Shown here: in pieces, positions 8,292 to 17,235 of the stretch
Numbering within the stretch: the stretch's first letter is position 1
How the letters are laid out: each line of letters starts with the position of its first letter
Notes under the pieces: model-generated
Seen by the model: the letters and a program-made list of their open reading frames with translations, nothing else
Database searches by the model: none
What the model was told of the DNA's origin: nothing
Translations under genes and position numbers: made by a program
Assembly (NCBI RefSeq): GCF_943181405.1
Contig: NZ_CALPBY010000004.1
Location: forward strand, 62,001 to 126,000
DNA: 64,000 bases
Origin: Cellulosimicrobium sp. Marseille-Q4280
Lineage (GTDB): Bacteria; Actinomycetota; Actinomycetes; Actinomycetales; Cellulomonadaceae
Direction of reading: 5' to 3'

Positions 8292-8337
8292 CGACCACCC
8301 CCACCGCACACGCCCACGGCGTCGTGCGGTGCGGTCG
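8292..8337. terminator. Possible terminator hairpin between convergent genes
   Basis: ACCGCAC (8303-8309) pairs with GTGCGGT (8324-8330), with outer CGACC/GGTCG pairing at 8292-8296 and 8333-8337. It lies between the permease stop and the convergent TetR stop. No U-tract follows. Confidence 0.35.
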
Positions 8338-8390
8338 TTCCCCGAGGGCGCGGCCCGGTCCCGAGCGCGGCGTCTCGCCTGGCGGAGTGG

Positions 8391-8981
8391 TCAGGGGCGC
8401 ATGCCGCCGAGCGCGGTCGTGACGAGCCGGTCGACGTACTCGTCCGTCAGGGGTCCGCTGCGCTGGAGCCACCGGTTGAGCACCGGGCCCCAGATCAGGT
8501 CGACGGCGAGGTCGAGGTCGAGGTCGTCCGCGAGCTGGCCTGCTTCCTGGGCGCTGCGCAGGCGTTGCCGCTTCGCCTCCTTCAGCGGCCCGTCGAGCCG
8601 CTCGTGGTAGGCGTCGGCCAGCGCGCCGTCGTGCGCGACCTCGGTCGCCAGGGCCCGCATCGGCCGGTCGAGGCGCGGATCGTTCAGCTCCGCGACCGTG
8701 GCGCGCAGGACGAGCCGCAGGTCGGCGTCGAGGTCGCCGGTGTCCGGGAGGGTGGGCGGCTCGCCGTCGCCGCTCTCGCTGAGCAGCAGGAACGCGTCGA
8801 GGAGCACCGCGGCCTTGGAGGGCCACCACCGGTAGATGGTCTGCTTGCCGACGCCGGCCCGTGCGGCGATGCGCTCGATGCTGAGCTGGGGGTAGGGCAT
8901 CTCCTGGAGGAGGTCGAACGCGGCGGTGAGCACCGCGCGACGCGACGTCTCGCTCCGGCGGGCGGGGTCTGGCTTCGACAT
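8391..8981 (-). CDS. TetR/AcrR-family transcriptional repressor
   Basis: The 196-residue protein has an N-terminal TetR HTH (residues ~14-60, including LSIERIAARAGVGKQTIYRWW) and a helical ligand-binding domain. It is divergent from an SDR oxidoreductase gene. Two near-identical palindromes (8999-9017 and 9057-9075) sit in the 115-bp gap, so it most likely represses both itself and the SDR gene. On the minus strand a TAGAGT -10 box (8988-8993) ends 6 nt before ATG 8981, which suggests a leaderless mRNA. Confidence 0.9.
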   Translation of the reverse strand: MSKPDPARRSETSRRAVLTAAFDLLQEMPYPQLSIERIAARAGVGKQTIYRWWPSKAAVLLDAFLLLSESGDGEPPTLPDTGDLDADLRLVLRATVAELNDPRLDRPMRALATEVAHDGALADAYHERLDGPLKEAKRQRLRSAQEAGQLADDLDLDLAVDLIWGPVLNRWLQRSGPLTDEYVDRLVTTALGGMRP

Positions 8982-8998
8982 GGAACTACTCTACGTGA

Positions 8999-9017
8999 AC
9001 GAGACGGAACGTCTCGT
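8999..9017. promoter_or_regulatory. TetR operator O1 (ACGAGACG-N3-CGTCTCGT)
   Basis: A perfect dyad with 8-bp arms and a GAA centre. It covers the space between the -35 and -10 regions of the TetR gene's own minus-strand promoter. Its arms are identical to those of the second operator. Confidence 0.7.
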
Positions 9018-9018
9018 C

Positions 9019-9047
9019 TTGACCTCTGGGTTGGCCGGGGGTAGCGT
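9019..9047 (+). promoter_or_regulatory. Promoter of the SDR gene
   Basis: TTGACC (9019-9024), a 17-bp spacer and TAGCGT (9042-9047) form a good sigma-A-like promoter about 50 bp before the SDR start. It is bracketed by the two TetR operators. Confidence 0.55.
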
Positions 9048-9056
9048 CTCGCACTA

Positions 9057-9075
9057 ACGAGACGGACCGTCTCGT
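9057..9075. promoter_or_regulatory. TetR operator O2 (ACGAGACG-N3-CGTCTCGT)
   Basis: The second copy of the dyad, with a GAC centre, lies just downstream of the SDR -10 box. Bound repressor there would block initiation. Confidence 0.7.
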
Positions 9076-9096
9076 CTCATCGACCGAGGAGCTACC

Positions 9097-9957
9097 GTGC
9101 GACCGTCTCCCCTCACACCCCGTACCTGGTTCATCACCGGCGCGAGCCGCGGCCTCGGCCGTGCGCTCGCCGTCGCCGCGCTCGAGCGCGGCGACCGCGT
9201 CGTGGCCGCCTCACGGACCGCCACCGCCGACGCCTTCGACCCGGCCCACCGCGAGCGCGTCCTGGCGCTGCCGCTCGACGTGACCGACCGGGACGCGGTC
9301 GTCACGGCCGTGGCGGCCGCCGTCGAGCACTTCGGACGGCTCGACGTCGTGGTCAACAACGCCGGCACCCTGTCCATGGGCATGGTCGAGGAGTTCACCG
9401 AGGGCGAGGCGAGGGCCCAGCTCGAGGTCAACCTCTTCGGAGCGCTCTGGGTCACCCAGGCCGTGCTCCCGCACCTGCGTCGTCAGGGGTCGGGCCACCT
9501 CCTGCAGGTGTCGAGCATCGCCGCCCTCGGCGGCTTCGCGAGCACGGGCCTGTACAGCGCGAGCAAGTTCGCGCTCGAGGGCCTGAGCGAGGCGGTGGCC
9601 TCGGAGGCGGCGTCGTTCGGGGCCAAGGTCACGATCGTCCAGCCCGGCGGCTACTGGACCGACCTGTACTCGAGCATGGCGTCGACGACGCCGCTCGAGG
9701 CCTATGCGCCGCTGCGCGCCGAGCTGGAGCGCCAGTGGGCGGAGGGCTCGGCGGACAGCGACCCGCGCCTGGCCGCCGAGGCGATGCTCACCGTCGTCGA
9801 CAGCGACGACCCGCCGCTGCGGCTCCTGCTCGGCAGCATGGTCTACGACCTGGCCCTCGACGTCTCGCGCCGACGCCTGGACACCTGGGCGGCGTGGGAG
9901 GCGGTCAGCCGGGCCGCGGAGCACGCGGTCGACGCCCCGGCCGTCGCCGCCGGCTGA
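9097..9957 (+). CDS. SDR-family NAD(P)-dependent oxidoreductase
   Basis: The 286-residue protein is a classical short-chain dehydrogenase: cofactor motif TGASRGLG (14-21), NNAG strand motif, a catalytic Ser in LLQVSSIAALGG, and YSASK with the catalytic Tyr and Lys. The substrate is unknown. The GTG start at 9097 has GAGGAG 5 nt upstream. Control by the divergent TetR is indicated by the paired operators. Confidence 0.9.
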   Translation: MRPSPLTPRTWFITGASRGLGRALAVAALERGDRVVAASRTATADAFDPAHRERVLALPLDVTDRDAVVTAVAAAVEHFGRLDVVVNNAGTLSMGMVEEFTEGEARAQLEVNLFGALWVTQAVLPHLRRQGSGHLLQVSSIAALGGFASTGLYSASKFALEGLSEAVASEAASFGAKVTIVQPGGYWTDLYSSMASTTPLEAYAPLRAELERQWAEGSADSDPRLAAEAMLTVVDSDDPPLRLLLGSMVYDLALDVSRRRLDTWAAWEAVSRAAEHAVDAPAVAAG

Positions 9958-9969
9958 CCCGGGCCACGG

Positions 9970-9986
9970 TCACCCGCGGCGGGTGA
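9970..9986. promoter_or_regulatory. TCACCC-N5-GGGTGA palindrome, site 1 (ATPase promoter)
   Basis: A perfect 17-bp dyad (GCGGC centre) is centred 66 bp before the P-type ATPase start. The same motif occurs before three other transcripts of the 10-20.6 kb cluster. An inverted repeat at 9999-10021 follows in the presumed leader. Confidence 0.6.
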
Positions 9987-10043
9987 GGCCCGGGCGACCG
10001 GCTCCTGTGACCGTGGAGCCGAGCGCCCTGAGAGGAGCCCGCG

Positions 10044-12824
10044 ATGACGGCTGCGCAGATCCCCCGACAGCAGGTCCCCGGACAGCAGGTCCCCGGACAG
10101 CAGGCCCCGACCGAGGCCCGCTCGTGGCACACCGTGCCCGCCGACGCGGTGTGCGCCGAGCTGGGCGTCGACCCGGCCGTCGGACTCTCCTCGGCCGAGG
10201 TCGTGGAGCGGCGTGCGCGCTACGGCCCCAACGCGCTCGCCGAGGAGAAGAAGGAACGCCCCTGGCAAGCGTTCCTGCGCCAGTACCGCGACCTCATGCA
10301 GCTCGTCCTCGTCGGCGCCGCGGTCGTGAGCATCATCGCGCTCGGCGACGTGACGACAGGCGTCGTCGTCCTCGCCCTCACGGTGCTCAACGCGCTCATG
10401 GGCCTGCACCAGGAGGGCAAGGCGGCGCAGAGCGTGGCCGCGCTGCGCGAGATGCTCGTCATGACGGCCACGGTGCGTCGCGACGGCCGGCAGGAGCAGG
10501 TGCCCGCCGAGGAGCTCGTGCCGGGCGACGTCGTGGGCTTCGAGGCGGGCAGCAAGATCCCCGCCGACGGACGCCTCCTCGTCGCGGCGTCCCTCGAGAT
10601 CGAGGAGGCCGGGCTCACGGGCGAGAGCACGCCCGTGCCCAAGGGCGTGGATCCGGTCGCGGCCGACGACGCCCCGCTCGGCGACCGCGTCGACATGGCG
10701 TACATGAACTCGCAGGTGACGCGCGGGCGCGGCGAGATGGTCGTGACGGCCACGGGCATGACGACCGAGGTCGGGCGCATCTCCGGGATGCTCAGCGGCG
10801 TCGAGCAGGACAAGTCGCCGCTCACGCGCCAGCTCGACCGCATCACGGTCATCATCACGGTGATGGCCGCGATCGCCCTCGTGGTGGTCGTCGTGCTCGG
10901 CCTCGCGCGCGGCGAGGACTTCGACAGCCTGTTCGTCGTCGGGATCAGCCTGGCGATCGCCGCGATCCCGACGGGCCTGCCCGCCGTCGTGACGATGCTC
11001 CTGTCGCTCGGCACGCGGCAGCTCGCCGACGAGGGCGCGATCGTCAAGCGGCTCAAGTCCGTGGAGACCCTGGGCTCGACGTCCGCGATCTGCTCGGACA
11101 AGACCGGGACGCTCACGCTCAACCAGATGACCGCGCGCCGTCTCGTGCTCGCCGGGCGGCGGTTCTCCGTCGACGGCGAGGGCTACTCGACGACGGGCCG
11201 CATCCTCGCGGCGGCCGGCTCGACCGACGTCGACCTCGAGCCCGTGGCGCTGCCCATGGCGCTCGCGAGCGACGCGGTCGTGCGCGACGGCGAGTGCCTG
11301 GGCGACCCGACCGAGGGCGCCCTCGTCGTGCTCGCCGCCAAGGCGGGGCTCGACGTCGAGGAGACGCGCCGCGAGCACCCGCGCGTCGCCGAGGTGCCGT
11401 TCGACACCGAGTACAAGCTCATGGCGACGTTCCACGAGATCGACGGCGTGGTGCGCAGCTTCGTCAAGGGAGCGCCGGACGTCCTCCTGGCACGCTCGAC
11501 GCGGTATCTCACCGCGGACGGCGGCACGGCGCCGCTCGACGACGACGCCCGGGCGCTCGTCGCGCGCGAGAACGACGCGCTCGCCGGCGAGGGGATGCGC
11601 GTCCTCGCCGTCGCGCGGCGCGACGTCTCTCGAGCCGATCTCCAGGGCGACCTGCTCGGGCTGGCCCAGGACCTCGAGCTCCTCGCGCTCGTTGGCATCG
11701 TCGACCCGCCGCGCCGCGAGGCGCGCGACGCGATCGCCGAGTGCAAGGACGCGGGGATCCGCGTCCGGATGATCACGGGCGACCACGTGACGACGGCGTC
11801 CGCGATCGCCGGCCAGCTCGGCATCGAGGGCCGCGCGCTCACCGGGGCCGAGTTCGCCGCGATGAGCGACGCGCAGCTCGAGGCAGAGGTCGCGAGCATC
11901 GGCGTCGTGGCACGCGTGGCGCCGGAGGACAAGGTGCGGCTCGTCGACGTCCTCAAGCGGCAGGGCGACGTGGTCGCGATGACGGGCGACGGCGTGAACG
12001 ACGCGCCGGCGCTCGCCCGCGCCGACATCGGTGTCGCGATGGGGATCACGGGCACCGAGGTCACCAAGGACGCCGCCGAGATGATCCTCACCGACGACAA
12101 CTTCGCGACGATCGTCAAGGCCGTCGAGGGCGGCCGCGGCCTCTACGACAACCTCATGAAGTACATCCGCTTCCAGATGGTCGTGCTCGTCGGGTTCATC
12201 CTCACGTTCGTGGGCGCCGGGATCTTCATGGTCGCGGCCGGCACACCGCTCACGCCCCTCCAGATCCTCTGGATCAACTTCGCGATCGACGTGCTGCTCG
12301 CGATCGGTCTCGGGTTCGACGCGGCCTCACCGGGACTCATGCGCCGCCGACCGCGCCCGCCCTCCGAGCCGGTCATCGGCCGTGCGCTCGGCGTCCGTCT
12401 CGCGGTGGGCGGCGTGCTCATCGCCGTCGGGACTCTCGTCGCCGTGGCGTGGGGCGAGGCCCGGTACGACCTGGCAGTCGCGACGACGATGGGCCTCACG
12501 GCCATGTCGCTCCTGCACGTCGTCGCGGCGCTCGAGTGGCGGGACCCGCGCGCGAGCATCCTCTCGTTCGACACGCTCGCCAACGGCCGGTTCGTCGTGC
12601 TCCTGCTCTCCTCGCTCGGGCTGACGTTCCTCGTCACGACGCTCGACGGGCTCGAGCGGATCTTCGGCACGGTGAGCCTCGACGGCGACCAGTGGGGGGT
12701 GTGCGCGCTCGTCGCGCTCGCGTTCCTCGTGCTCGTCGAGCTGGGCAAGCTCGTGCTGCGGCACGTCTCGCCGCGGCGTACGGCGGACCCGCACGTCGCG
12801 GCCCACGCGCTGCCGGGGGCCTGA
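10044..12824 (+). CDS. P-type cation-transporting ATPase with unusual ion-binding residues
   Basis: The 926-residue protein has the full P2-type layout: N-terminal cation-ATPase domain, TGES actuator motif (EEAGLTGESTPV), phosphorylation site Asp352 (CSDKTGTLTLNQ), nucleotide-binding domain, MTGDGVNDAPALARAD hinge, and C-terminal six-helix region. It resembles Ca2+ pumps overall, but helix M4 reads IPTGLPAVV: Thr310 replaces the Glu of the PEGLP motif that binds Ca2+ in SERCA. In M5 the usual Asn/Glu ligands also appear absent. The transported ion is therefore open. The N-terminus has a short QQVPG repeat. An MFS pump gene follows after 2 bp, and a TCACCC palindrome precedes the gene. Confidence 0.9.
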   Translation: MTAAQIPRQQVPGQQVPGQQAPTEARSWHTVPADAVCAELGVDPAVGLSSAEVVERRARYGPNALAEEKKERPWQAFLRQYRDLMQLVLVGAAVVSIIALGDVTTGVVVLALTVLNALMGLHQEGKAAQSVAALREMLVMTATVRRDGRQEQVPAEELVPGDVVGFEAGSKIPADGRLLVAASLEIEEAGLTGESTPVPKGVDPVAADDAPLGDRVDMAYMNSQVTRGRGEMVVTATGMTTEVGRISGMLSGVEQDKSPLTRQLDRITVIITVMAAIALVVVVVLGLARGEDFDSLFVVGISLAIAAIPTGLPAVVTMLLSLGTRQLADEGAIVKRLKSVETLGSTSAICSDKTGTLTLNQMTARRLVLAGRRFSVDGEGYSTTGRILAAAGSTDVDLEPVALPMALASDAVVRDGECLGDPTEGALVVLAAKAGLDVEETRREHPRVAEVPFDTEYKLMATFHEIDGVVRSFVKGAPDVLLARSTRYLTADGGTAPLDDDARALVARENDALAGEGMRVLAVARRDVSRADLQGDLLGLAQDLELLALVGIVDPPRREARDAIAECKDAGIRVRMITGDHVTTASAIAGQLGIEGRALTGAEFAAMSDAQLEAEVASIGVVARVAPEDKVRLVDVLKRQGDVVAMTGDGVNDAPALARADIGVAMGITGTEVTKDAAEMILTDDNFATIVKAVEGGRGLYDNLMKYIRFQMVVLVGFILTFVGAGIFMVAAGTPLTPLQILWINFAIDVLLAIGLGFDAASPGLMRRRPRPPSEPVIGRALGVRLAVGGVLIAVGTLVAVAWGEARYDLAVATTMGLTAMSLLHVVAALEWRDPRASILSFDTLANGRFVVLLLSSLGLTFLVTTLDGLERIFGTVSLDGDQWGVCALVALAFLVLVELGKLVLRHVSPRRTADPHVAAHALPGA

Positions 12825-12826
12825 CC

Positions 12827-14434
12827 GTGACGGACCAGGGGGCGGGGGGCGGCGCCCCGAGCGGACCGGAGGCGCCGCAGGGGGTCGACCGGCGGCTCGC
12901 GGTGCTGCTCGCGATGGCGATGTTCGTCCTCGTCGTCGACACGTCCTTCATGAACGTGTCGATCTCGGCCGTCGTCCACGACCTCGGGACGTCGGTGAGC
13001 GGCGTTCAGACGGCCATCGCGCTCGAGGCGCTCGTCTCCGCGGCGTTCATCCTCCTCGGGAGCAAGGTCGGTGACCTCGTGGGCCGGCGGCGCGCGTACG
13101 TGATCGGCCTCGTCGGGTACGGCATCGGTGCCGTGGCGATGATGCTCGCGCAGAGCCTGGTCGCGGTCGTCATCTTCTGGTCCGTGGTCGGCGGACTCGG
13201 TGCCGCCCTGCTCCTTCCGGCCATGCAGGCCCTCGTGCACGGGAGCTTCGAGGGCACCGCGCGGACCAAGGTCTACGCGCTCGTCGGGGCGTCCGCGTCG
13301 GTGGCGGCCGCGGTCGGGCCGCTCCTCGGCGGCTTCATCACCACCTACCTGTCGTGGCGGGTCGCGTTCGGGCTCGAGGCCGTGGTGATCGTCGTCGTCC
13401 TCGCCGGCATCCGGCTCGTGCACGACGTCCCCTTCACGGGGGACCGATCGGTCGACGTCGTCGGGGCCGTGCTCTCCGTGCTGGGGATGGGAGGCGTCGT
13501 GCTCGGCGTCCTCGTGTGGCAGGAGGGCGGTGAGGCGGTGGGGATCCTCGTCGCGGTCGGCGTCCTGGGGCTCGTCGGTCTCGCGCGCTGGGTGCTGCGT
13601 CGCGAGCGCCGCGGCGCGGTCCCGCTCGTCGACCCGGCGCTGTTCCGCTCGCCGCCGTTCCGCGTCGGGGTGTCGCAGCAGACGCTGCAGCAGGTCGCGC
13701 TCGGCGGCGCGATGATCGCCCTGCCCGTGTTCCTCCAGATGGCGCTGGGGTACGACGCGATGCTCGCCGGCCTGTCGCTCGCGCCGCTGTCCCTCAGCAT
13801 GTTCGCCGCGGCGATCGTGGCGGGCCACCGGGCGGGACGACGGCGCCCGGCCACCATCGTCCTGGCGGGCTTCTCGCTCCTCGTGGTCGGGGTCGCCGCG
13901 CTCCTGCCGGTGGTCCCACGCGCGACCTCCGGGTGGTACCTCGCGGTCCCGCTCGTCGTCGCCGGCTGCGGGCTCGGGCTCCTCGTCTCCCAGCTCAACG
14001 CCTTCACTCTCTCGCCGATCGAGGAGGAACGGGTGGGGGAGGCCGCGGGCGTGAACTCGGCGGCGGGGTCGTTCGGGCTGTCGCTCGGGCTGGCGCTCGC
14101 GGGCGCCGTCATGCTGGCGTCGCTCGCGCGCGGGTTCACCGCGCAGGCGCAGGACAGCCTCGTGCTGCCGCCCGAGGACAAGGCGCAGGTGAGCCAGGTC
14201 CTCGAGGAGGACGCCGAGGTCATGAGCGATGCCCAGCTCGTCGAGCTGCTGGCCGACGAGCCGGCGGCCGTGCGCGAGGAGATCTTGCGGATCAACGACG
14301 ACGTGCGGGCCCGCGCGCTCCAGGTGGCCCTCCTCGTGCCGCTCGGCGCCGGCCTCCTCGGGGTGGCACAGGCGTTCCGGATGCGTCGGCTGCCCGACCC
14401 GGTCCCCGGAGCCGCCCCGGCGACCCTGGGCTGA
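12827..14434 (+). CDS. MFS transporter, DHA2-like
   Basis: The 535-residue protein has many membrane spans and the MFS motif A between TM2 and TM3 (GSKVGDLVGRRRAYVIG), plus a motif C-like GPLLGGFITTYLSWR in TM5, typical of proton-driven drug/H+ antiporters of the DHA2 (14-TM) group. A charged insertion near the C-terminus (~residues 445-495, rich in Glu/Asp) precedes the last span. The GTG start at 12827 is 3 nt after the ATPase stop codon, so the genes are surely co-transcribed. The substrate is unknown. Confidence 0.88.
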   Translation: MTDQGAGGGAPSGPEAPQGVDRRLAVLLAMAMFVLVVDTSFMNVSISAVVHDLGTSVSGVQTAIALEALVSAAFILLGSKVGDLVGRRRAYVIGLVGYGIGAVAMMLAQSLVAVVIFWSVVGGLGAALLLPAMQALVHGSFEGTARTKVYALVGASASVAAAVGPLLGGFITTYLSWRVAFGLEAVVIVVVLAGIRLVHDVPFTGDRSVDVVGAVLSVLGMGGVVLGVLVWQEGGEAVGILVAVGVLGLVGLARWVLRRERRGAVPLVDPALFRSPPFRVGVSQQTLQQVALGGAMIALPVFLQMALGYDAMLAGLSLAPLSLSMFAAAIVAGHRAGRRRPATIVLAGFSLLVVGVAALLPVVPRATSGWYLAVPLVVAGCGLGLLVSQLNAFTLSPIEEERVGEAAGVNSAAGSFGLSLGLALAGAVMLASLARGFTAQAQDSLVLPPEDKAQVSQVLEEDAEVMSDAQLVELLADEPAAVREEILRINDDVRARALQVALLVPLGAGLLGVAQAFRMRRLPDPVPGAAPATLG

Positions 14435-14438
14435 CGTG

Positions 14439-17186
14439 TCAGGGCAGGAGACCGAGCTCGCGCCCTCGGCGGACGGCGTCGCGCCGGGACCCGACGCCGA
14501 GCTTGCGGTACAGCGCCTTGAGGTGCGCCTTGACGGTGTTGACGGACACGAGGAAGTCCTCGGCGATCTCGACGTTGCTCTCCATGGTGGGCAGGACCGA
14601 GAGGATGGCGAGCTCACGCTCGGTGAGCGGCTGGACGAGCGGTGCGGACGCGAGACCGGCGGGCGTCTCGGGGAACCGGGACCGCAGATGGGTGGAGAGC
14701 GGGTCGTCGCGGTGTGTGACGAGGGTGGCAAGGAGGGTGCGGAGCTCGGCCCCGCGGACCGCGAGGAAGGGCTGCGCCAGGTGCTCCGTCGCCGCGAGGG
14801 CGAGCGCCCGGTCGATCGCGTGCTCGGCGCGTCGGCTCCCGGCACGCGCCAGCGCAGCCGCCTCCACGAGGACGGCCTCGACGCGCGTCAGGTCGTCCGC
14901 GCCGCCGGGCGGCGCGTCCTGCAGCCCGTCGACGGCGCGCAGCGCCGCGTCCGCCCGGCCCGCCGCGAGGAGGAGTCGCGCGCGGCACACGGCGGTCGCC
15001 GCAGCCGATCCGAGATGCTCGCGCTCGACGCGCGACGCCCGCGCGACGCCGGGACCGCCCGGCCCTGCGCCGTCGTGCCCGAGCAGCCGCACGTCCGTGT
15101 CGACCCGGACCCACAGGTCGGCGAGGACGGGCGGAGCGGGCGTCCCGCCCAGTGCGCGGTCGGCGGCGGCGAGCGCGATCCGGGCGGCGCGACCGTGCCC
15201 CGGGGAACCGGCGACCTGCGCCTGCAGCAGCAGCACCGCGGCCTCGGAGGCAGGCTCGCGGCCACCCGCGTCCGCCGCGAGCGCGAACGACAGCGTGCGC
15301 TCGAGCCCGGCGTCGGCCCCGCGCAGGTTCTGCGCCCAGGCGAGCGCGGCGTGCGCGGTGCGTGACTGGACGTGGGTCTCCCAGCCACGCCTCCGGGCGG
15401 CCTCGATCGCCTCCCGGGCGCGCGACTCGCCCTGCCTGACGCGACCCTCGGCGACGTCGAGGAGCGCGCCGGCGGCCTCCGCGCCGAGGTCGACGAGGCG
15501 TTGCGCCCCGGCGACCGCGTCCTCCGGTGCGGCACCGCTGCCCGGACCGACGAGCACCGGGTCCTCGGGTCTGTCGGCTCCCGTGTCGACCCCGACCGGA
15601 GCCCGCCGGCGCGGGGTGGTCCTCGCGGGGATCTCGCACCAGGCGAGCCCGGTCCTCCGGTGCGCCTCGGCCAGCTCGCGGTAGGTCTCGAGGGCGGGGA
15701 ACGGGAAGGGCACCCCGACGGCTGCGGCGAGCGCCGCTCCCGCGGCGGTGGCGAGCGCGCGGACGTCGCCGACCGCGCGGGCCGTCGAGGCGGCCAGCAG
15801 CTCGAGGAGGACCGACGCCGGGGACGCCGGGGCGCCGTCGAGCAGCTTGCGCGCGCGGGCGACGTGATGGCGCGTCGCGTCGAACCGCTCGTCCACGAGG
15901 GCGAGCGAGCCCGCGGAGAGGTGCAGCGCGACGTCGGGCAGCAGGTCGGCGAACGGCACGCGGCGCAGCAGGTCGGTCACCGCCTCCCGGTGCGGTCCGA
16001 CGAGGTGGACCGCCGCTCCCTCGACGAAGACCTCGCCCACGAGAGCCCAGTCCTCCGACAGCACCGCGTGCTCCAGGGCGCGCAGAGGCTCCCCGTGCCG
16101 GACGAGCCACCGGGCCGCGGCGCGGTGGACGCCCGGCACTGCGGCAGGGTCCTCGCGTCGGAGCTCGCTCTGCAGCATCTCGCGCAGCAGCGGGTGGTAG
16201 CGGTACCAGACCTGCCGGCCGCCGACGGCGGTGACGAAGCCGTGGGACGCCGCCAGCTCGGGCAGCAGCCGACCTGCGGGCGCCTCCGGGTCCAGCGTCG
16301 ACGCCAGCCCGACACAGATCGTCGACGCGACGCTCGTCCGCAGCAAGAACTGTCGTGCCGTCGCGTCCTGGCGGTCCAGCACCTCGGCGAGGAGGAACTC
16401 CGCCGCCGAGCGCTCCGCGCGCGCGCGACCCGCCGGGTCCCGCGCGGCCTCGACGTGGAGACGGACCCCGACCGCCCACCCACCGGTCTCCGCGAGCAGG
16501 TCCTCGACCTCGTCGGGGGCGAGCGCGCGGCCCTGGAGCGCGCCGAGCGCGGCGACCGCCGTCGCGTCGAACGCGAGGTCGGACGCACCGATCTCGACGA
16601 CCTCGCCCTGCCCGCGCAGCCGCTCCAGGCGCAGCAGCGGGTCGATCCGGGACAGCATGACGACGTGGAGCGGCAACGGGTAGCGCAGGAGGTCGTCGAC
16701 CGTGCCCGACACCTCCGCGGTGGCGACGTGGTGGACGTCGTCCAGGACGAGGACGACGGGTTCCGGGAGGTCCTCGATCTCGTCGCGGATGCGGCGGAGG
16801 AGGCCCGCCGACATCCGGGAGGGCACCGTGATCGCCGCGAGCGCGTGGTCCCGCGGGACGGCCCCGGCGGCGCGGAGGGCCGCGAGGAGGTCGGACCAGA
16901 ACGCGGTCGGGGTGTCGTCGAACGGTTCGAGCGTCAGCCAGGCGACCCGGAGGCCGGTCTGCGAGCGGGCCCAGGCGGCGACCGTGGTGGTCTTGCCCCA
17001 GCCCGGGCCTGCCGAGACCAGGGTGAGGCGCCGTGAGACCGACTCGTCGAGCCGGGTCTCGAGGCCGGGGCGGCGGACGGTCGACAGGGGGAGGAGCGGG
17101 ATCGTCGTGCGCGCGCGCAGGGATCCGGAGGCGACCGGGACGCGTGGCGTCACCTCCGGCTCGGCGCGGGGCTCGACCGAGGCCAT
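14439..17186 (-). CDS. LuxR-family large ATP-binding regulator (MalT-like, LAL)
   Basis: The 915-residue protein has an N-terminal STAND-type ATPase with Walker A SAGPGWGKTT (58-67) and Walker B VVLVLDDVHH, a long helical TPR-like middle region, and a C-terminal LuxR HTH (LTERELAILSVLP, then VSVNTVKAHLKALYRKLGV). This is the MalT/LAL architecture: effector and ATP binding drive oligomerisation and transcription activation. It sits in the middle of the gene set that carries the TCACCC-N5-GGGTGA palindromes. It is the best candidate to bind them, since GerE/LuxR domains bind short dyads. No copy of the palindrome precedes its own start. Confidence 0.9.
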   Translation of the reverse strand: MASVEPRAEPEVTPRVPVASGSLRARTTIPLLPLSTVRRPGLETRLDESVSRRLTLVSAGPGWGKTTTVAAWARSQTGLRVAWLTLEPFDDTPTAFWSDLLAALRAAGAVPRDHALAAITVPSRMSAGLLRRIRDEIEDLPEPVVLVLDDVHHVATAEVSGTVDDLLRYPLPLHVVMLSRIDPLLRLERLRGQGEVVEIGASDLAFDATAVAALGALQGRALAPDEVEDLLAETGGWAVGVRLHVEAARDPAGRARAERSAAEFLLAEVLDRQDATARQFLLRTSVASTICVGLASTLDPEAPAGRLLPELAASHGFVTAVGGRQVWYRYHPLLREMLQSELRREDPAAVPGVHRAAARWLVRHGEPLRALEHAVLSEDWALVGEVFVEGAAVHLVGPHREAVTDLLRRVPFADLLPDVALHLSAGSLALVDERFDATRHHVARARKLLDGAPASPASVLLELLAASTARAVGDVRALATAAGAALAAAVGVPFPFPALETYRELAEAHRRTGLAWCEIPARTTPRRRAPVGVDTGADRPEDPVLVGPGSGAAPEDAVAGAQRLVDLGAEAAGALLDVAEGRVRQGESRAREAIEAARRRGWETHVQSRTAHAALAWAQNLRGADAGLERTLSFALAADAGGREPASEAAVLLLQAQVAGSPGHGRAARIALAAADRALGGTPAPPVLADLWVRVDTDVRLLGHDGAGPGGPGVARASRVEREHLGSAAATAVCRARLLLAAGRADAALRAVDGLQDAPPGGADDLTRVEAVLVEAAALARAGSRRAEHAIDRALALAATEHLAQPFLAVRGAELRTLLATLVTHRDDPLSTHLRSRFPETPAGLASAPLVQPLTERELAILSVLPTMESNVEIAEDFLVSVNTVKAHLKALYRKLGVGSRRDAVRRGRELGLLP

Positions 17187-17235
17187 GACAGCAGGCTACG
17201 CGCGCCGTCCCGCTTCTGCCCGGCCCCCGCGCAGG

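Noticed and set aside
12143-14845. A ~900-codon open frame on the minus strand, opposite the MFS gene and parts of its neighbours
   Set aside because: Its product is repetitive and rich in Arg, Asp, Glu and His with no domain. Such frames are the expected antisense shadow of very GC-rich genes. The plus-strand MFS and ATPase proteins have clear motifs.
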